64,000 bases of DNA from Candidatus Sericytochromatia bacterium. GTDB taxonomy: Bacteria; Cyanobacteriota; Sericytochromatia; UBA7694; JACMQJ01. The translations under genes and the position numbers were made by a program. Positions 9,108 through 18,095 of this stretch are shown here, piece after piece. The notes under the pieces were generated by a model. The model was given only the letters and a program-made list of their open reading frames with translations. It ran no database searches and was not told the origin of the DNA. Location: positions 124,001 to 188,000 of the forward strand of contig BPII01000002.1 in NCBI GenBank assembly GCA_026004035.1, written 5' to 3'. Numbering within the stretch: position 1 is the stretch's first letter; each line of letters starts with the position of its first letter.

Positions 9108-9617
9108 ATGGAAAAATCTAAAAATATTGAACATTTAACTAGAATAGAAAGACTTGGAGAGTTATTAGTAAGATTAAATGCTTTAAAGTTATCTCAATTA
9201 ACAGAACTTATAGAAGAACAAAAGAAAAATCCAGGCGTTAAACTAGGAGAACTTATAGTTAGTAAAGGGTTAATGTCGAGAGATGAAATTGTAAAGTATC
9301 TTGAGATGCAAGTAAAAGAAGGAAAAGTTATAGATGATACATTAAAAGAAATTGAGCAACTAGAAGAAAATGAGAAGTGGAATAGATTAGTTCAGCATGA
9401 AAGATTGGGAGAGATATTATTAAGAAAGAAAGTTTTAAAACTATCTCAATTATCTGAAGCAATGGAGGAACATTCTAAAAATAAATCTAAACCATTAGGA
9501 CAATTACTTTTAGAAAAAGGAATTATAAATGAAAAAGATTTACAAGAAGCTCTTGAATTTCAAGAAAAACAAAATGAAACTTTGAAAGAAACAGTAGAAG
9601 AAATAAAAAGTGTTTAA
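9108..9617 (+). CDS. Protein with two GspE/PilB N-terminal-like (MshEN) repeats
   Basis: A 169-residue soluble protein made of two copies of one unit: RLGELLVRLNALKLSQLTEL...GELIVSKGLMSRDEIVKYL and RLGEILLRKKVLKLSQLSEA...GQLLLEKGIINEKDLQEAL. This unit (a helix pair with a LG.ll...g.l...ql pattern) is found at the N-terminus of type II secretion and type IV pilus ATPases, where some members bind cyclic di-GMP. No ATPase domain follows. It may be a free adaptor or nucleotide sensor for pilus or secretion machinery, by inference. It has a strong ribosome site and its stop is 3 bases before the helicase gene. Confidence 0.7.
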   Translation: MEKSKNIEHLTRIERLGELLVRLNALKLSQLTELIEEQKKNPGVKLGELIVSKGLMSRDEIVKYLEMQVKEGKVIDDTLKEIEQLEENEKWNRLVQHERLGEILLRKKVLKLSQLSEAMEEHSKNKSKPLGQLLLEKGIINEKDLQEALEFQEKQNETLKETVEEIKSV

Positions 9618-9620
9618 AGA

Positions 9621-12362
9621 ATGTCTCGTTTTAATATACTAAATGCTAAAATAAAAGAAATTAATTCAGATAAAATAAATATATCTTTTAATGGTAAAAG
9701 TTTATCAATTTTACTAAAAGATTTATGGAAAGATTCAATAAACTATTTATGGGAAGAAGCTAATATTAATTTATATTATTTAAAGGAAGAAAATAATATC
9801 TTTTTTTTAGATGCTGAAGGTTATCTTATATTAGAACCAAACATATTAATAAGTCCTACTGATATAGGAAATACAGATAAATGTATAAGAAAATACTATA
9901 TAAACAAAAGAATTGGTTTAGCACTAGCAAATTATGAAATGATAAGAGGAACTCTAATTAATAATGCTTTTGATTTACTTATAGAAAATAAAATAAAAGA
10001 TTCAAATGAAATAATTGAGAAAGTACTTGAAGAAAAGATAATTGATATATCTACTTTAGAAGAATCAGAAAATAAAAATTTTGATACTTTGAAAAATGAA
10101 TTAGAAACAAATTTTACTGCTTTGAAATTATGGGCTACACATGAAAATTTCAAACATGCTGTTGATAAAAATACAGAACCTTCATTCATATCAAATAAAT
10201 ATGGACTATCAGGTAGAATAGACTTACTTACTAATAATGGCAGTGAATATACAACTTATGAACTAAAGACTTCTAAACCGCCTGAAAATGAACCTTGGTT
10301 AAATCATAAACAACAAGTAGCTTCATATCAGTTATTATTAGAATCTTCTTTATCTTATAGAAATCCTGAAAGCTATTTAATTTATTCTAAAGGAAATGCT
10401 AATCAGTTGCTTCAAAGATGTTATATAGATAGTTACTTTAGAAGAAAAATAATAAATATTAGAAATCAAATAGTAGCAATAGATTATGCTTTAACTCAAG
10501 ATTATAAAAGTGATATTTATAGAAAAATTATTCCAAAAGCAGGAATTGGTAAAGATATTTGTCAAAATTGCTATAAAAGACTAGATTGCATTAATATTGC
10601 AAATTTGTTAGATGAAGAAACTGAAGATATATTTAGAGATATTTTAGAATATTCAGAAAATAATAAGCTAGATAGTGAAACATTAGAATATTATCATAAA
10701 TACTTTAGAATGGTAGAACTAGATAGAATGGAAAGTAGAAAGATTTTTTCAAAAGTATTTTATGATGAAGAAGAATTAATAAATTCTGGTAAATTAATAA
10801 AAGATTTAGATTTTCAAAAAATTAATTCAAAAGAATTGTATTTAAAATCAGAAAATGTATTGGAGTCAGAAATAAAATCGGGTGATATAGTAATAATATA
10901 TACCGGTCAAATAAATCAATGTGAAATAGTAAAAGCAACTGTTAAAGGTATTGATAGATATAATGTTTATCTAGATTTGAAAAAAGAATATAAAGAAGAG
11001 TTTTTTAAAGGTAAAAAGTGGAATGTTTTTATTGACTTTATGGAAACATCTTATAATACTATGAATTCAGCATTATATAGATTGATAACTGCTAATACAA
11101 AAATTAAAGATTTAATATTTGGAAGATTAAAACCAACTTTTAAAGAAATAGATAAAAATCTAATTTTAGATAATTCTTTAAATGAAAGTCAGAAAGAAGC
11201 TATAAGAAAGGCATTATCATGTAATGATTACTTGCTTATACAAGGCCCACCAGGAACAGGAAAAACTCATACATTAGCACATTTAATAAAAGAATTAGTA
11301 AAAAAAGGTGAAAAAGTTTTATTGTCAGCTTTTACACATAAAGCAATAGATAATGTTTTAATAAAACTTATATCTAGTGGGTTTGAAAATTTCTTGAGAA
11401 TAGGAAATCATGAATCTGTATCAAAAGAAATACATAAATATTTAGTTCAAGAAAAATTTAAAAATGTAAGGTACAGTGATATAAGAAATTTAAAGAGTAA
11501 ATTAAATGAGTATCCACTTATAGCTTGTACTTCTGTAAGTGCTATAACTTCTAATCTTGTTAATAGCATGAATTTTTCTTATGCTATTGTAGATGAAGCA
11601 GGACAATTAAATGAACCTTCTACAATATCAGTAATATTAAATGCTGATAAATTTATACTTGTCGGTGATCACAAACAATTACCACCTGTAATACAAAGTG
11701 AAGAAGCAAGAAGAAATAATTTTGATAAATCGTTATTTGAAAGACTTATAAATTTAAATGAAAATAATAATGAAGTCTTAATTACTTTAAATGAACAATA
11801 TAGGATGAATAATAATATAGTAAAGTTTTCAAATGAAAAATTTTATGAAAGAAAATTAAAAACTCCTGATAAAATAGCAAATCAGAAGATAGAAATATCA
11901 TGTTATGATAATCCTATAATTAATCCTGAAAAAAATCTCTTATTTGTTAATATAAATAAAAAAGGAGATGTTAAAGTTAATACTTATGAGGCTAATATTA
12001 TAAAGAATATTCTTAATTTATTTTTTGATAAAAAAGTGTTACCATCTAATATTGGAATAATAGCTCCTTTTCGTTCCCAAGTAGCAGAAATAAGAAGAAA
12101 AATAATGGAAATTGGAAATTTTGATGAATTAACAATAGATACGGTAGATAGATTTCAAGGTAATGATAGAGATTTAATAATATTTTCTAGTGTTGTGTCT
12201 GATAGCCATCATTTAACAGAATTTTTTGAAGATGAGAGAAGACTAAATGTTGCTATAACTAGAGCAAAGAAAAAATTTATTATGGTAGGAAATATGCAAG
12301 TTTTATCTATTTCTAGACTATTTAGAGAGTTTTTAAAATATTGTGAAATAATAAATATTTAA
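9621..12362 (+). CDS. Dna2-like fused RecB-family nuclease and SF1 helicase
   Basis: A 913-residue protein. The N-terminal half has a RecB/Cas4-type nuclease: GRIDLL then YELKTSKP supply the acidic and lysine residues, and four cysteines at C88, C314, C317 and C323 are spaced like the iron-sulfur staple of Dna2, Cas4 and AddB. The C-terminal half is a superfamily 1 helicase of the Upf1/Dna2 type: Walker A GPPGTGKTHT near residue 540, VDEAGQLNEP, GDHKQLPPV, NEQYRMN, DRFQGNDRDL and NVAITRAKKK. Eukaryotic Dna2 processes flaps and DNA ends; a similar end-resection or flap role is inferred. It is co-directional with lipB. Confidence 0.85.
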   Translation: MSRFNILNAKIKEINSDKINISFNGKSLSILLKDLWKDSINYLWEEANINLYYLKEENNIFFLDAEGYLILEPNILISPTDIGNTDKCIRKYYINKRIGLALANYEMIRGTLINNAFDLLIENKIKDSNEIIEKVLEEKIIDISTLEESENKNFDTLKNELETNFTALKLWATHENFKHAVDKNTEPSFISNKYGLSGRIDLLTNNGSEYTTYELKTSKPPENEPWLNHKQQVASYQLLLESSLSYRNPESYLIYSKGNANQLLQRCYIDSYFRRKIINIRNQIVAIDYALTQDYKSDIYRKIIPKAGIGKDICQNCYKRLDCINIANLLDEETEDIFRDILEYSENNKLDSETLEYYHKYFRMVELDRMESRKIFSKVFYDEEELINSGKLIKDLDFQKINSKELYLKSENVLESEIKSGDIVIIYTGQINQCEIVKATVKGIDRYNVYLDLKKEYKEEFFKGKKWNVFIDFMETSYNTMNSALYRLITANTKIKDLIFGRLKPTFKEIDKNLILDNSLNESQKEAIRKALSCNDYLLIQGPPGTGKTHTLAHLIKELVKKGEKVLLSAFTHKAIDNVLIKLISSGFENFLRIGNHESVSKEIHKYLVQEKFKNVRYSDIRNLKSKLNEYPLIACTSVSAITSNLVNSMNFSYAIVDEAGQLNEPSTISVILNADKFILVGDHKQLPPVIQSEEARRNNFDKSLFERLINLNENNNEVLITLNEQYRMNNNIVKFSNEKFYERKLKTPDKIANQKIEISCYDNPIINPEKNLLFVNINKKGDVKVNTYEANIIKNILNLFFDKKVLPSNIGIIAPFRSQVAEIRRKIMEIGNFDELTIDTVDRFQGNDRDLIIFSSVVSDSHHLTEFFEDERRLNVAITRAKKKFIMVGNMQVLSISRLFREFLKYCEIINI

Positions 12363-12371
12363 AAAACAAAA

Positions 12372-12983
12372 ATGTCAATCAATATAATAGATTTAGGTTT
12401 AAAAGATTACAAAGAAACTTTAAATGTACAATATGACTTAATAGAAAAAAGAAAAAATAATCTTATAAACGATACTCTTATACTTGTAGAACATAACCAT
12501 GTTATAACTGCTGGAAGAAAAACAAATCAAAATAACATTATAGATAAGTCTTTACCTATTTTTTATGTTGAAAGGGGAGGCGATGTTACTTATCATGGGC
12601 CTGGTCAATTAGTTGGTTATCCTATAATAGATATAAGTAAAAGTAAGGATGTAAATTTATTTATAAGAAAAATAGAACTATTTATAATAAATGTATTAAG
12701 TAAATTTCAAATAGTTGCTAATACCAAGGAAAAACACACTGGTGTTTGGGTTGATGATAAAAAAATAGCATCAATAGGAATAGCTTTTAAGAATTGGATA
12801 AGTTACCATGGGTTTTCAATAAATGTAAATACAAATATGAGTTTTTTTTATAAAATAAATCCTTGCGGTTTAGAAGCTTCTGTTATGACATCAATGCAAT
12901 TAATTTTAAATAAAGAAATAAATATTGATGAAGTTAAAAAAGTAGTGTCTAAATTATTTACAAAATATTTTGATAAAATTTAA
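12372..12983 (+). CDS. lipB: Octanoyl-[ACP]:protein octanoyltransferase LipB
   Basis: LipB moves octanoate from acyl carrier protein to the lipoyl domains of 2-oxoacid dehydrogenases and the glycine cleavage H protein. The 203-residue protein has the conserved blocks LVEHNHVITAGRK, ERGGDVTYHGPGQLVGYPI, the lysine in DDKKIASIGI and the catalytic cysteine in NPCGLEAS. It lies 9 bases after the helicase gene. A second lipoyl-transfer enzyme (33806-34516) and a stub of a third gene (22428) are also in the window. Confidence 0.95.
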   Translation: MSINIIDLGLKDYKETLNVQYDLIEKRKNNLINDTLILVEHNHVITAGRKTNQNNIIDKSLPIFYVERGGDVTYHGPGQLVGYPIIDISKSKDVNLFIRKIELFIINVLSKFQIVANTKEKHTGVWVDDKKIASIGIAFKNWISYHGFSINVNTNMSFFYKINPCGLEASVMTSMQLILNKEINIDEVKKVVSKLFTKYFDKI

Positions 12984-12990
12984 CAATTTC

Positions 12991-12999
12991 TGATATACT
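12991..12999 (+). promoter_or_regulatory. Extended -10 promoter (TGATATACT)
   Basis: TGATATACT lies 31 bases before the ATG at 13031 and would drive the small lysine-rich gene and the phosphodiesterase and kinase genes behind it. The same motif and spacing recur before valS, eno, wecC and the biotin carrier gene. Confidence 0.55.
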
Positions 13000-13030
13000 T
13001 TTATTTGAATTATTTTTTATAGGTTAAATT

Positions 13031-13165
13031 ATGATAGATAAAAATAAATTAAAAGAAAAAAGAGAAAAAGAAAAAGAAGAATCTGTTAATTTATGGAACG
13101 CTTTTATAGAAGATAATAAAAATAAAGAAGAAGAAAATAAAAAAGAAAATAAAAAGGAAAAGTAA
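13031..13165 (+). CDS. Small highly charged protein, 44 residues
   Basis: A short frame of 44 codons starting ATG 31 bases after an extended -10 promoter. It has a charged start (MIDKNKLKEKREKEKEES), the centre VNLWNAFIEDN, and a lysine/glutamate-rich tail. It would be a single helix. The stop is 7 bases before the phosphodiesterase ATG. The tail composition could arise by chance in AT-rich DNA, but the promoter and the ordered centre support a real gene. No function is recognised. Confidence 0.55.
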   Translation: MIDKNKLKEKREKEKEESVNLWNAFIEDNKNKEEENKKENKKEK

Positions 13166-13172
13166 TTTGACT

Positions 13173-13655
13173 ATGAGTTTTAAAATACTTATAATAAGTG
13201 ATACTCATGGCTCTTTTAAAGAAATACCCTATGTTTATAATTTAAACGAGTATAGTAATATACTTTATTTAGGTGATGGTTTTGATGAAGCTTATTCTTT
13301 TGTTTCAAGAAAGAATAGTTTAGATAAATTTATTTATGTTTCTGGTAACTGTGATAATGCCCCTGAAGTTCCAAGGAAAAGATTTATAAATATAGATGGT
13401 ATAAAAATATTTATGACTCATGGTGATTTATATGATGTAAAAACTTCCTATGATAAAATAATAAAACATGGTTTTGATATAAAGGCTGATATTATTATGT
13501 TTGGTCATACTCACTATGCTGAAAACTTTCAAGTAGATAATTTAAGAGTTTTTAATCCTGGAAGCATTTTTCCTAGAAAAAGGGATTTTGCTTCAATTGG
13601 TTATTTAGAAATAAATAATGGTCAAATAATTGAATTAGAACATTTAAAGTTTTAA
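13173..13655 (+). CDS. YfcE/MJ0936-type metallophosphodiesterase
   Basis: A calcineurin-like phosphodiesterase of about 160 residues. The metal ligands are visible: SDTHGSF, LGDGFDE, SGNCDN, THGD and FGHTHYAE, followed by NPGS. Family members hydrolyse phosphodiesters in vitro; the natural substrate is usually unknown. The ATG at 13173 gives the family N-terminus MSFKILIISDTHG. A TTG two codons earlier has better spacing from AGGA (13155-13158) and is a possible alternative. Its stop overlaps the next ATG (TAATG). Confidence 0.85.
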   Translation: MSFKILIISDTHGSFKEIPYVYNLNEYSNILYLGDGFDEAYSFVSRKNSLDKFIYVSGNCDNAPEVPRKRFINIDGIKIFMTHGDLYDVKTSYDKIIKHGFDIKADIIMFGHTHYAENFQVDNLRVFNPGSIFPRKRDFASIGYLEINNGQIIELEHLKF

Positions 13656-14767
13656 TGAATGTTATAAAAGTTCCAGGTAAATTAGTCCTACTTGGAGAAT
13701 ATGCTGTATTAGAAAAAAATATTCCTGCTGTTTCATGTGCAATAAATAAATATATCTACTTACTTATAGAAGAGAATGAAAAAATAATTTTTACATCAAA
13801 AAGAATAGGAGTATCAAAAATAGAATTAAAATACAATAGTAATAAAATAATTTTAGAAAAAGAAAATAAAATACTTAATTTTGTAAAAAATTCTATAGAG
13901 ATAACGTTAAAATATTTAAAAGAAAACTCTTATAAAATAAAGTTTTTTAATATAAATATATTATCTGATTTAAATGATAATCAAGGAAATAAATATGGTT
14001 TTGGAAGTAGTTCCGCTGTTTGTGTTGCAACAGTAAGCTCAATACTTTTTTTACATGGTTATGATATAAAAGACTATAAGAATAGAGAAATAATTTTTAA
14101 ATTATCATCAATAGCACATTTCATTTCTCAAGGTTCAGGAAGTGGAATTGATATAGCTTCTTCTGTTTTTGGTGGATTATTTATATATAAAAGTTATAAT
14201 CAAGATTGGTTAAATGAAAAATTAAAAAAATTACAAAATATAAGTATTTTAGTAAATGATAAATGGGAATATTTTTATTATGAAAAAATAAATCTATTAA
14301 TTGATTTTTATATTTCTTTATTTTGGACAGGATATTCTGTAAATACATCTCACTTTATTGAGAAAATAAAAGATTTTAAAGAAAAAGATTTTAATAAAGA
14401 ATTTTATAACAAATTTATTAATTCAATGAATAAAATAGTTGAATCTTTTAAATATGGAATAAGAAATAATAAAAGGGAATTAATTAATAAATCAATAGAT
14501 ATTAATAGAAAATTACTTTTGGAGCTTTCAGAGAAAGCATGTTTAGATTTAGAAACTGACAAAATAAAAAAATTTATTCGATTATCAAATAAATTAGGCT
14601 ATTCTGCTAAATTTTCAGGTTCTGGTGGTGGTGATTGTGTTTTTGCAATAGTTTATGATAAAGAATCAGATAAAAAATTAAAAAAAATAATGAAATCTCT
14701 TGAACTTATACCTATAGATATTGAAATAGATTTTGAAGGTGTTATAAATATTAATTCTTTTAACTAA
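13655..14767 (+). CDS. GHMP kinase, phosphomevalonate-kinase-like
   Basis: A 370-residue GHMP-fold kinase. The start PGKLVLLGEYAVLE, the ATP loop GFGSSSAVCVAT, QGSGSGIDIASSVFGG, and the C-terminal FSGSGGGDCVFA fit the phosphomevalonate kinase (ERG8/MvaK2) branch better than mevalonate or galactokinases. Phosphomevalonate kinase makes mevalonate diphosphate for isoprenoids. No other mevalonate-pathway gene is in the window, so the pathway is not shown to be present, and another sugar or polyol phosphate could be the substrate. It overlaps the phosphodiesterase stop by one base. Confidence 0.65.
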   Translation: MNVIKVPGKLVLLGEYAVLEKNIPAVSCAINKYIYLLIEENEKIIFTSKRIGVSKIELKYNSNKIILEKENKILNFVKNSIEITLKYLKENSYKIKFFNINILSDLNDNQGNKYGFGSSSAVCVATVSSILFLHGYDIKDYKNREIIFKLSSIAHFISQGSGSGIDIASSVFGGLFIYKSYNQDWLNEKLKKLQNISILVNDKWEYFYYEKINLLIDFYISLFWTGYSVNTSHFIEKIKDFKEKDFNKEFYNKFINSMNKIVESFKYGIRNNKRELINKSIDINRKLLLELSEKACLDLETDKIKKFIRLSNKLGYSAKFSGSGGGDCVFAIVYDKESDKKLKKIMKSLELIPIDIEIDFEGVININSFN

Positions 14768-14862
14768 AATTTAACCTTAAAATAATATCTTATTAAGAAA
14801 GTTTTTAAAAATATTTTTTATATATAACACATAGGTTAGGTTATTAAAAAAAGGAGAAAAAA

Positions 14863-15060
14863 ATGAAAAATTTATTTTTAAATTTAGTTAAAGATGAAGA
14901 AGGTCAAGGCATGGTTGAATATGGTTTAATCATAGCTTTGATTGCAGTTGCTTTAATAGCTACATTGCAAACAACAAAAGGTAAAATAGCAGAAGTGTTT
15001 GGTAGAGTTGATGCAGGTTTAGATTCAGTTGGTAGTGGTGGTTCTAATCCAAATCCATAA
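14863..15060 (+). CDS. Flp/Fap-type pilin
   Basis: A 65-residue class IVb prepilin. After a short charged leader comes the processing motif G|QGMVEYGL with E at +5 and Y at +6, then a hydrophobic helix IIALIAVALIATL, and a glycine/serine-rich tail ending GGSNPNP. It matches Flp pilins of tad (tight adherence) systems, which polymerise into thin fibres. The ribosome site AAAGGAG is strong. No tad assembly genes flank it, so the machinery must be elsewhere. Confidence 0.92.
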   Translation: MKNLFLNLVKDEEGQGMVEYGLIIALIAVALIATLQTTKGKIAEVFGRVDAGLDSVGSGGSNPNP

Positions 15061-15100
15061 TTTAATTTTTTTTATGTTAAAAGTTTACTATAAAAATAAG

Positions 15101-15478
15101 TTAAAAATTTCTAAATAAATTCAAAATTTCATTTTTATTATGTATTTCTTCATAATATCGTGTTTTACTTATGTAAAAAACATTAGATTTTGTTAAAGTA
15201 ATAGATGTTGTAGAATATTTTTCATTTTTTATAAAAGAATCATAACCTAAAATAATAGGTGCTTTTGCTATAACTTTATTTCTTTTACTTTTTTCAATTA
15301 AAATTTCTCCATCTGATACAATAAATATTCCATAAGGATAATGTCCTTTGTAATATATAACTTGATTTTTATCTAAACTATGCAAAGTAGCATAATCTTT
15401 TAGAGAATTGCAAACGTCAAAAGAAATAATTTTAATCTCCTTACTAAAAATTCTACTTTTTAACACAACAATTTCCAA
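15101..15478 (-). CDS. Stand-alone cyclic-nucleotide-binding domain (CRP/FNR sensor-like)
   Basis: A 125-residue protein resembling the cNMP-binding beta roll: LDKNQVIYYKGHYPYGIFIVSDGEILIE, then PIILGYDSFI and STTSITLTKSNVFYIS. It lacks the long dimer helix and the helix-turn-helix of CRP/FNR proteins. The glycine/arginine phosphate cassette for cAMP is not evident. It may be a sensor that partners another protein, or a truncated regulator. A near-perfect FNR-type box lies 83 bases upstream of its start, so it may be controlled by a CRP/FNR-family protein. It converges with the Flp pilin gene. Confidence 0.6.
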   Translation of the reverse strand: MEIVVLKSRIFSKEIKIISFDVCNSLKDYATLHSLDKNQVIYYKGHYPYGIFIVSDGEILIEKSKRNKVIAKAPIILGYDSFIKNEKYSTTSITLTKSNVFYISKTRYYEEIHNKNEILNLFRNF

Positions 15479-15560
15479 ATTCTAAATAAAGATAAAGAAT
15501 TACTTAAAATATTTTATTATTAAAATCAAATTAATAAAATGACTAAAATTAAATACATAA

Positions 15561-15574
15561 TTGACTTTTATCAA
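15561..15574. promoter_or_regulatory. FNR/DNR-type operator, one mismatch
   Basis: TTGACTTTTATCAA differs from TTGAT-N4-ATCAA by one base. It lies in the divergent gap between the cNMP-domain gene (start 15478) and valS (start 15664), nearer the former. The other strong box is at 3117. Confidence 0.4.
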
Positions 15575-15620
15575 TAAAATTTGATATTTTTTTAAATTCA
15601 AAAAAAAATGCTTATTTCTG

Positions 15621-15629
15621 TGATATACT
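15621..15629 (+). promoter_or_regulatory. Extended -10 promoter of valS (TGATATACT)
   Basis: TGATATACT ends 34 bases before the valS ATG at 15664. The motif is identical to the one at 12991 and has nearly the same spacing. Confidence 0.55.
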
Positions 15630-15663
15630 TATAGGCTTGTATTAGTAGTATATTAAACTAGTT

Positions 15664-18095
15664 ATGAGTAAAAAATACGATCCAAAATTATCAGAACCAA
15701 AATGGGCAAGAATTTTGGGAAGAAAATAATGTAAATAAATTTGATTTTTCAAATTTAGAAAATATCTATTCAATAGATACTCCACCACCTACAATATCAG
15801 GTAAATTACATATAGGTCATATATTTTCATACACACAAGCAGAAGTAATAGCAAGATTTAAAAGAATGCAAGGTTTTAATGTTTTTTATCCATTTGGATT
15901 TGATGATAATGGATTACCAACAGAAAGGTTAGTTGAAAAGGAAATAGGTAAAAAAGCAACTGATTTACCTAGAAAAGAATTTATAGAAAAGTGTTTAGAA
16001 ATAACTCAAAAATATAGAGATGAATTTAAAAAATTATGGAAATCTATTGGTATAAGTGCTGATTGGTCCTTAGAATATTCTACTATTTCAAGTTATGTAA
16101 GAAAACAATCTCAAAAATCATTCTTAGAATTATATAAGAAAGGTTATATAGTAAGAAAAAATTCTCCTGCTTTGTGGGATACAGAGTTTCAAACATCAGT
16201 AGCTCAAGCTGAAATTGAAGATAAAGAAATGGAGTCATACTTTCATGACATAAAATTTACTTTAGAAGATGGCTCATGCTTTGATAATTTCAACAACTAG
16301 ACCTGAGCTATTACCTGCTTGTGTAGCTGTTTTTTGTAAATCCTAATGATGAAAGATATTTAAATTATATAGGTAAAAAAGTTAAAACTCCTTTAAATAT
16401 AGAAGTTGAAATATTATTGGCTGATGAAAAAGTTGATATAAATAAAGGTTCTGGTGCTGTAATGTGCTGTACCTATGGTGATGAAACAGATTTATACTGG
16501 GTTAAAACATATAATTTACCTGAAAAAATTATAATTACTCAAGAGATGGAAAAATTAAAGATAGTCCAATACAAGAAATGAATGGCGTTAAGAGTAAAGA
16601 AAGCAAGAGAAATTATAGTTGAAAAACTTAAAGAAATGGGTGTCTTTAGTAAATTCAAAACATATAATTGCACACTGTCGGTGTATATGAGAGAAGTGGA
16701 TTGCCTATTGAAATAATACCTGTTCCCCAGTGGTTTATAAAAACTCTTGAATTAAAAGATAAGTTTTTAGAATCTGCTGATAAAATAAATTGGTATCCTT
16801 CTTACATGAAACAAAGATATATAGATTGGGTTGAAAATTTAAAATGGGATTGGTGTATATCAAGACAGAGATTTTTTGGTGTGTCTATTCCTGTGTGGTA
16901 CTCCTAAAATAACAGGTGAGATAATTCTACCTGACGAAGAATCAATTACCTAGTTGATCCTATATTTGACAAGCCTAATAAATTACCTGAAGGTCACACT
17001 TATGATGATATAATACCAGATATAGACGTATTAGACACATGGGCAACATCTTCTATAACGCCTGAAATAAACGCTCATTGGGGTGAAGATAATCCTTTAG
17101 CTAGTAGATTAAGACCAATGACATTAAGACCTCAAGCACACGATATTATAAGAACATGGGCATTATATACAATAATAAAAAGTAAATTACATCATGATGA
17201 TATACCTTGGAAAAATATTATGATTTCAGGACATGTTTTATTTAAAAAAGGTGAAAAAATAAGTAAATCAAAAGGTCAAGCTATGCTTACCCCTGAAGAG
17301 TTAATAAATAAATATTCAGCTGATGCAGTAAGATTTTGGGCATGCAGAGCTTCTCTAGGTAAGGATGTTCAATTTGATGAAAATGAAATACAAAATGGTA
17401 AAAAATTGATAACAAAATTATATAATGCTTGTAATTTTGTATTCATGAATTTAAGCGATTATAATTATAGTACAATTGATGTTAATCTAGAACTTACCGA
17501 TAAGTGGATACTTTATAGAACTCAAGAAACTGTTGATAAAATGAATTCATATCTTGAAAAATTTGAATTTGGTATTGCTATGTCTGAATTTGAAAAATTT
17601 TTCTGGAGTGATTTTTGCGATAATTATTTAGAATTAGTAAAAGATAGGATTTATAAACCTGAAAAATATGGAAATGATAAAAAATTAGCAGGACAATATA
17701 CCCTTTATAAAACTATGAATACAATAATTAAATTATTAGCACCTTATTTACCACATATAACAGAAGAACTTTATCAAGAATATTTTAGAAAAAATGAAAA
17801 TACTATAAGTATTCATCTTACAAAATATCCAAGTAATGTATTTGAATATCAAGATGATAAAGATTATATTTATAAAGGTATTGATGTTTCTTTACAAATA
17901 GTAGAATTAGTAAGAAAATTTAAAACAGAAAACAAAATTTCTATGGGAAAAGAAGTTGAAAATATTATTATAAAATCTAATAAAGAACAAATAGAGTTTC
18001 TTAATAAAATTAAAGATGATATTATAGGTATTACTAGAGCAAAAAATATAAATTTCTTAGAAAACGATTTATTAGAAGTAAATGTTATCTTATAG
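15664..18095 (+). pseudogene. valS: Valyl-tRNA synthetase, interrupted by several frameshifts
   Basis: Valyl-tRNA synthetase charges tRNA-Val. All parts are readable in shifting frames: KLHIGH (HIGH at 15809-15820), YPFGFDDNGLPTER, the editing region (STTRPELLPACVAV), the WCISRQR block, KISKSKG (about 17255-17270) and the anticodon-binding and coiled end. From 17118 to the stop it is one clean frame of about 325 codons. Between 15700 and 16980 at least six indels break it: an extra G in GGG near 15707, shifts near 16275, an extra T in the run near 16335, and shifts near 16545, 16587, 16660 and 16905. Because the enzyme is normally essential and the pieces are otherwise well conserved, sequence error is more likely than decay. 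The 3' end overlaps the convergent flagellar gene by 11 bases. Confidence 0.9.

Noticed and set aside
15664..17110. Programmed frameshifting in valS
   Set aside because: Too many shifts (six or more) of mixed position and no slippery-site or stop structure; error or decay fits better.
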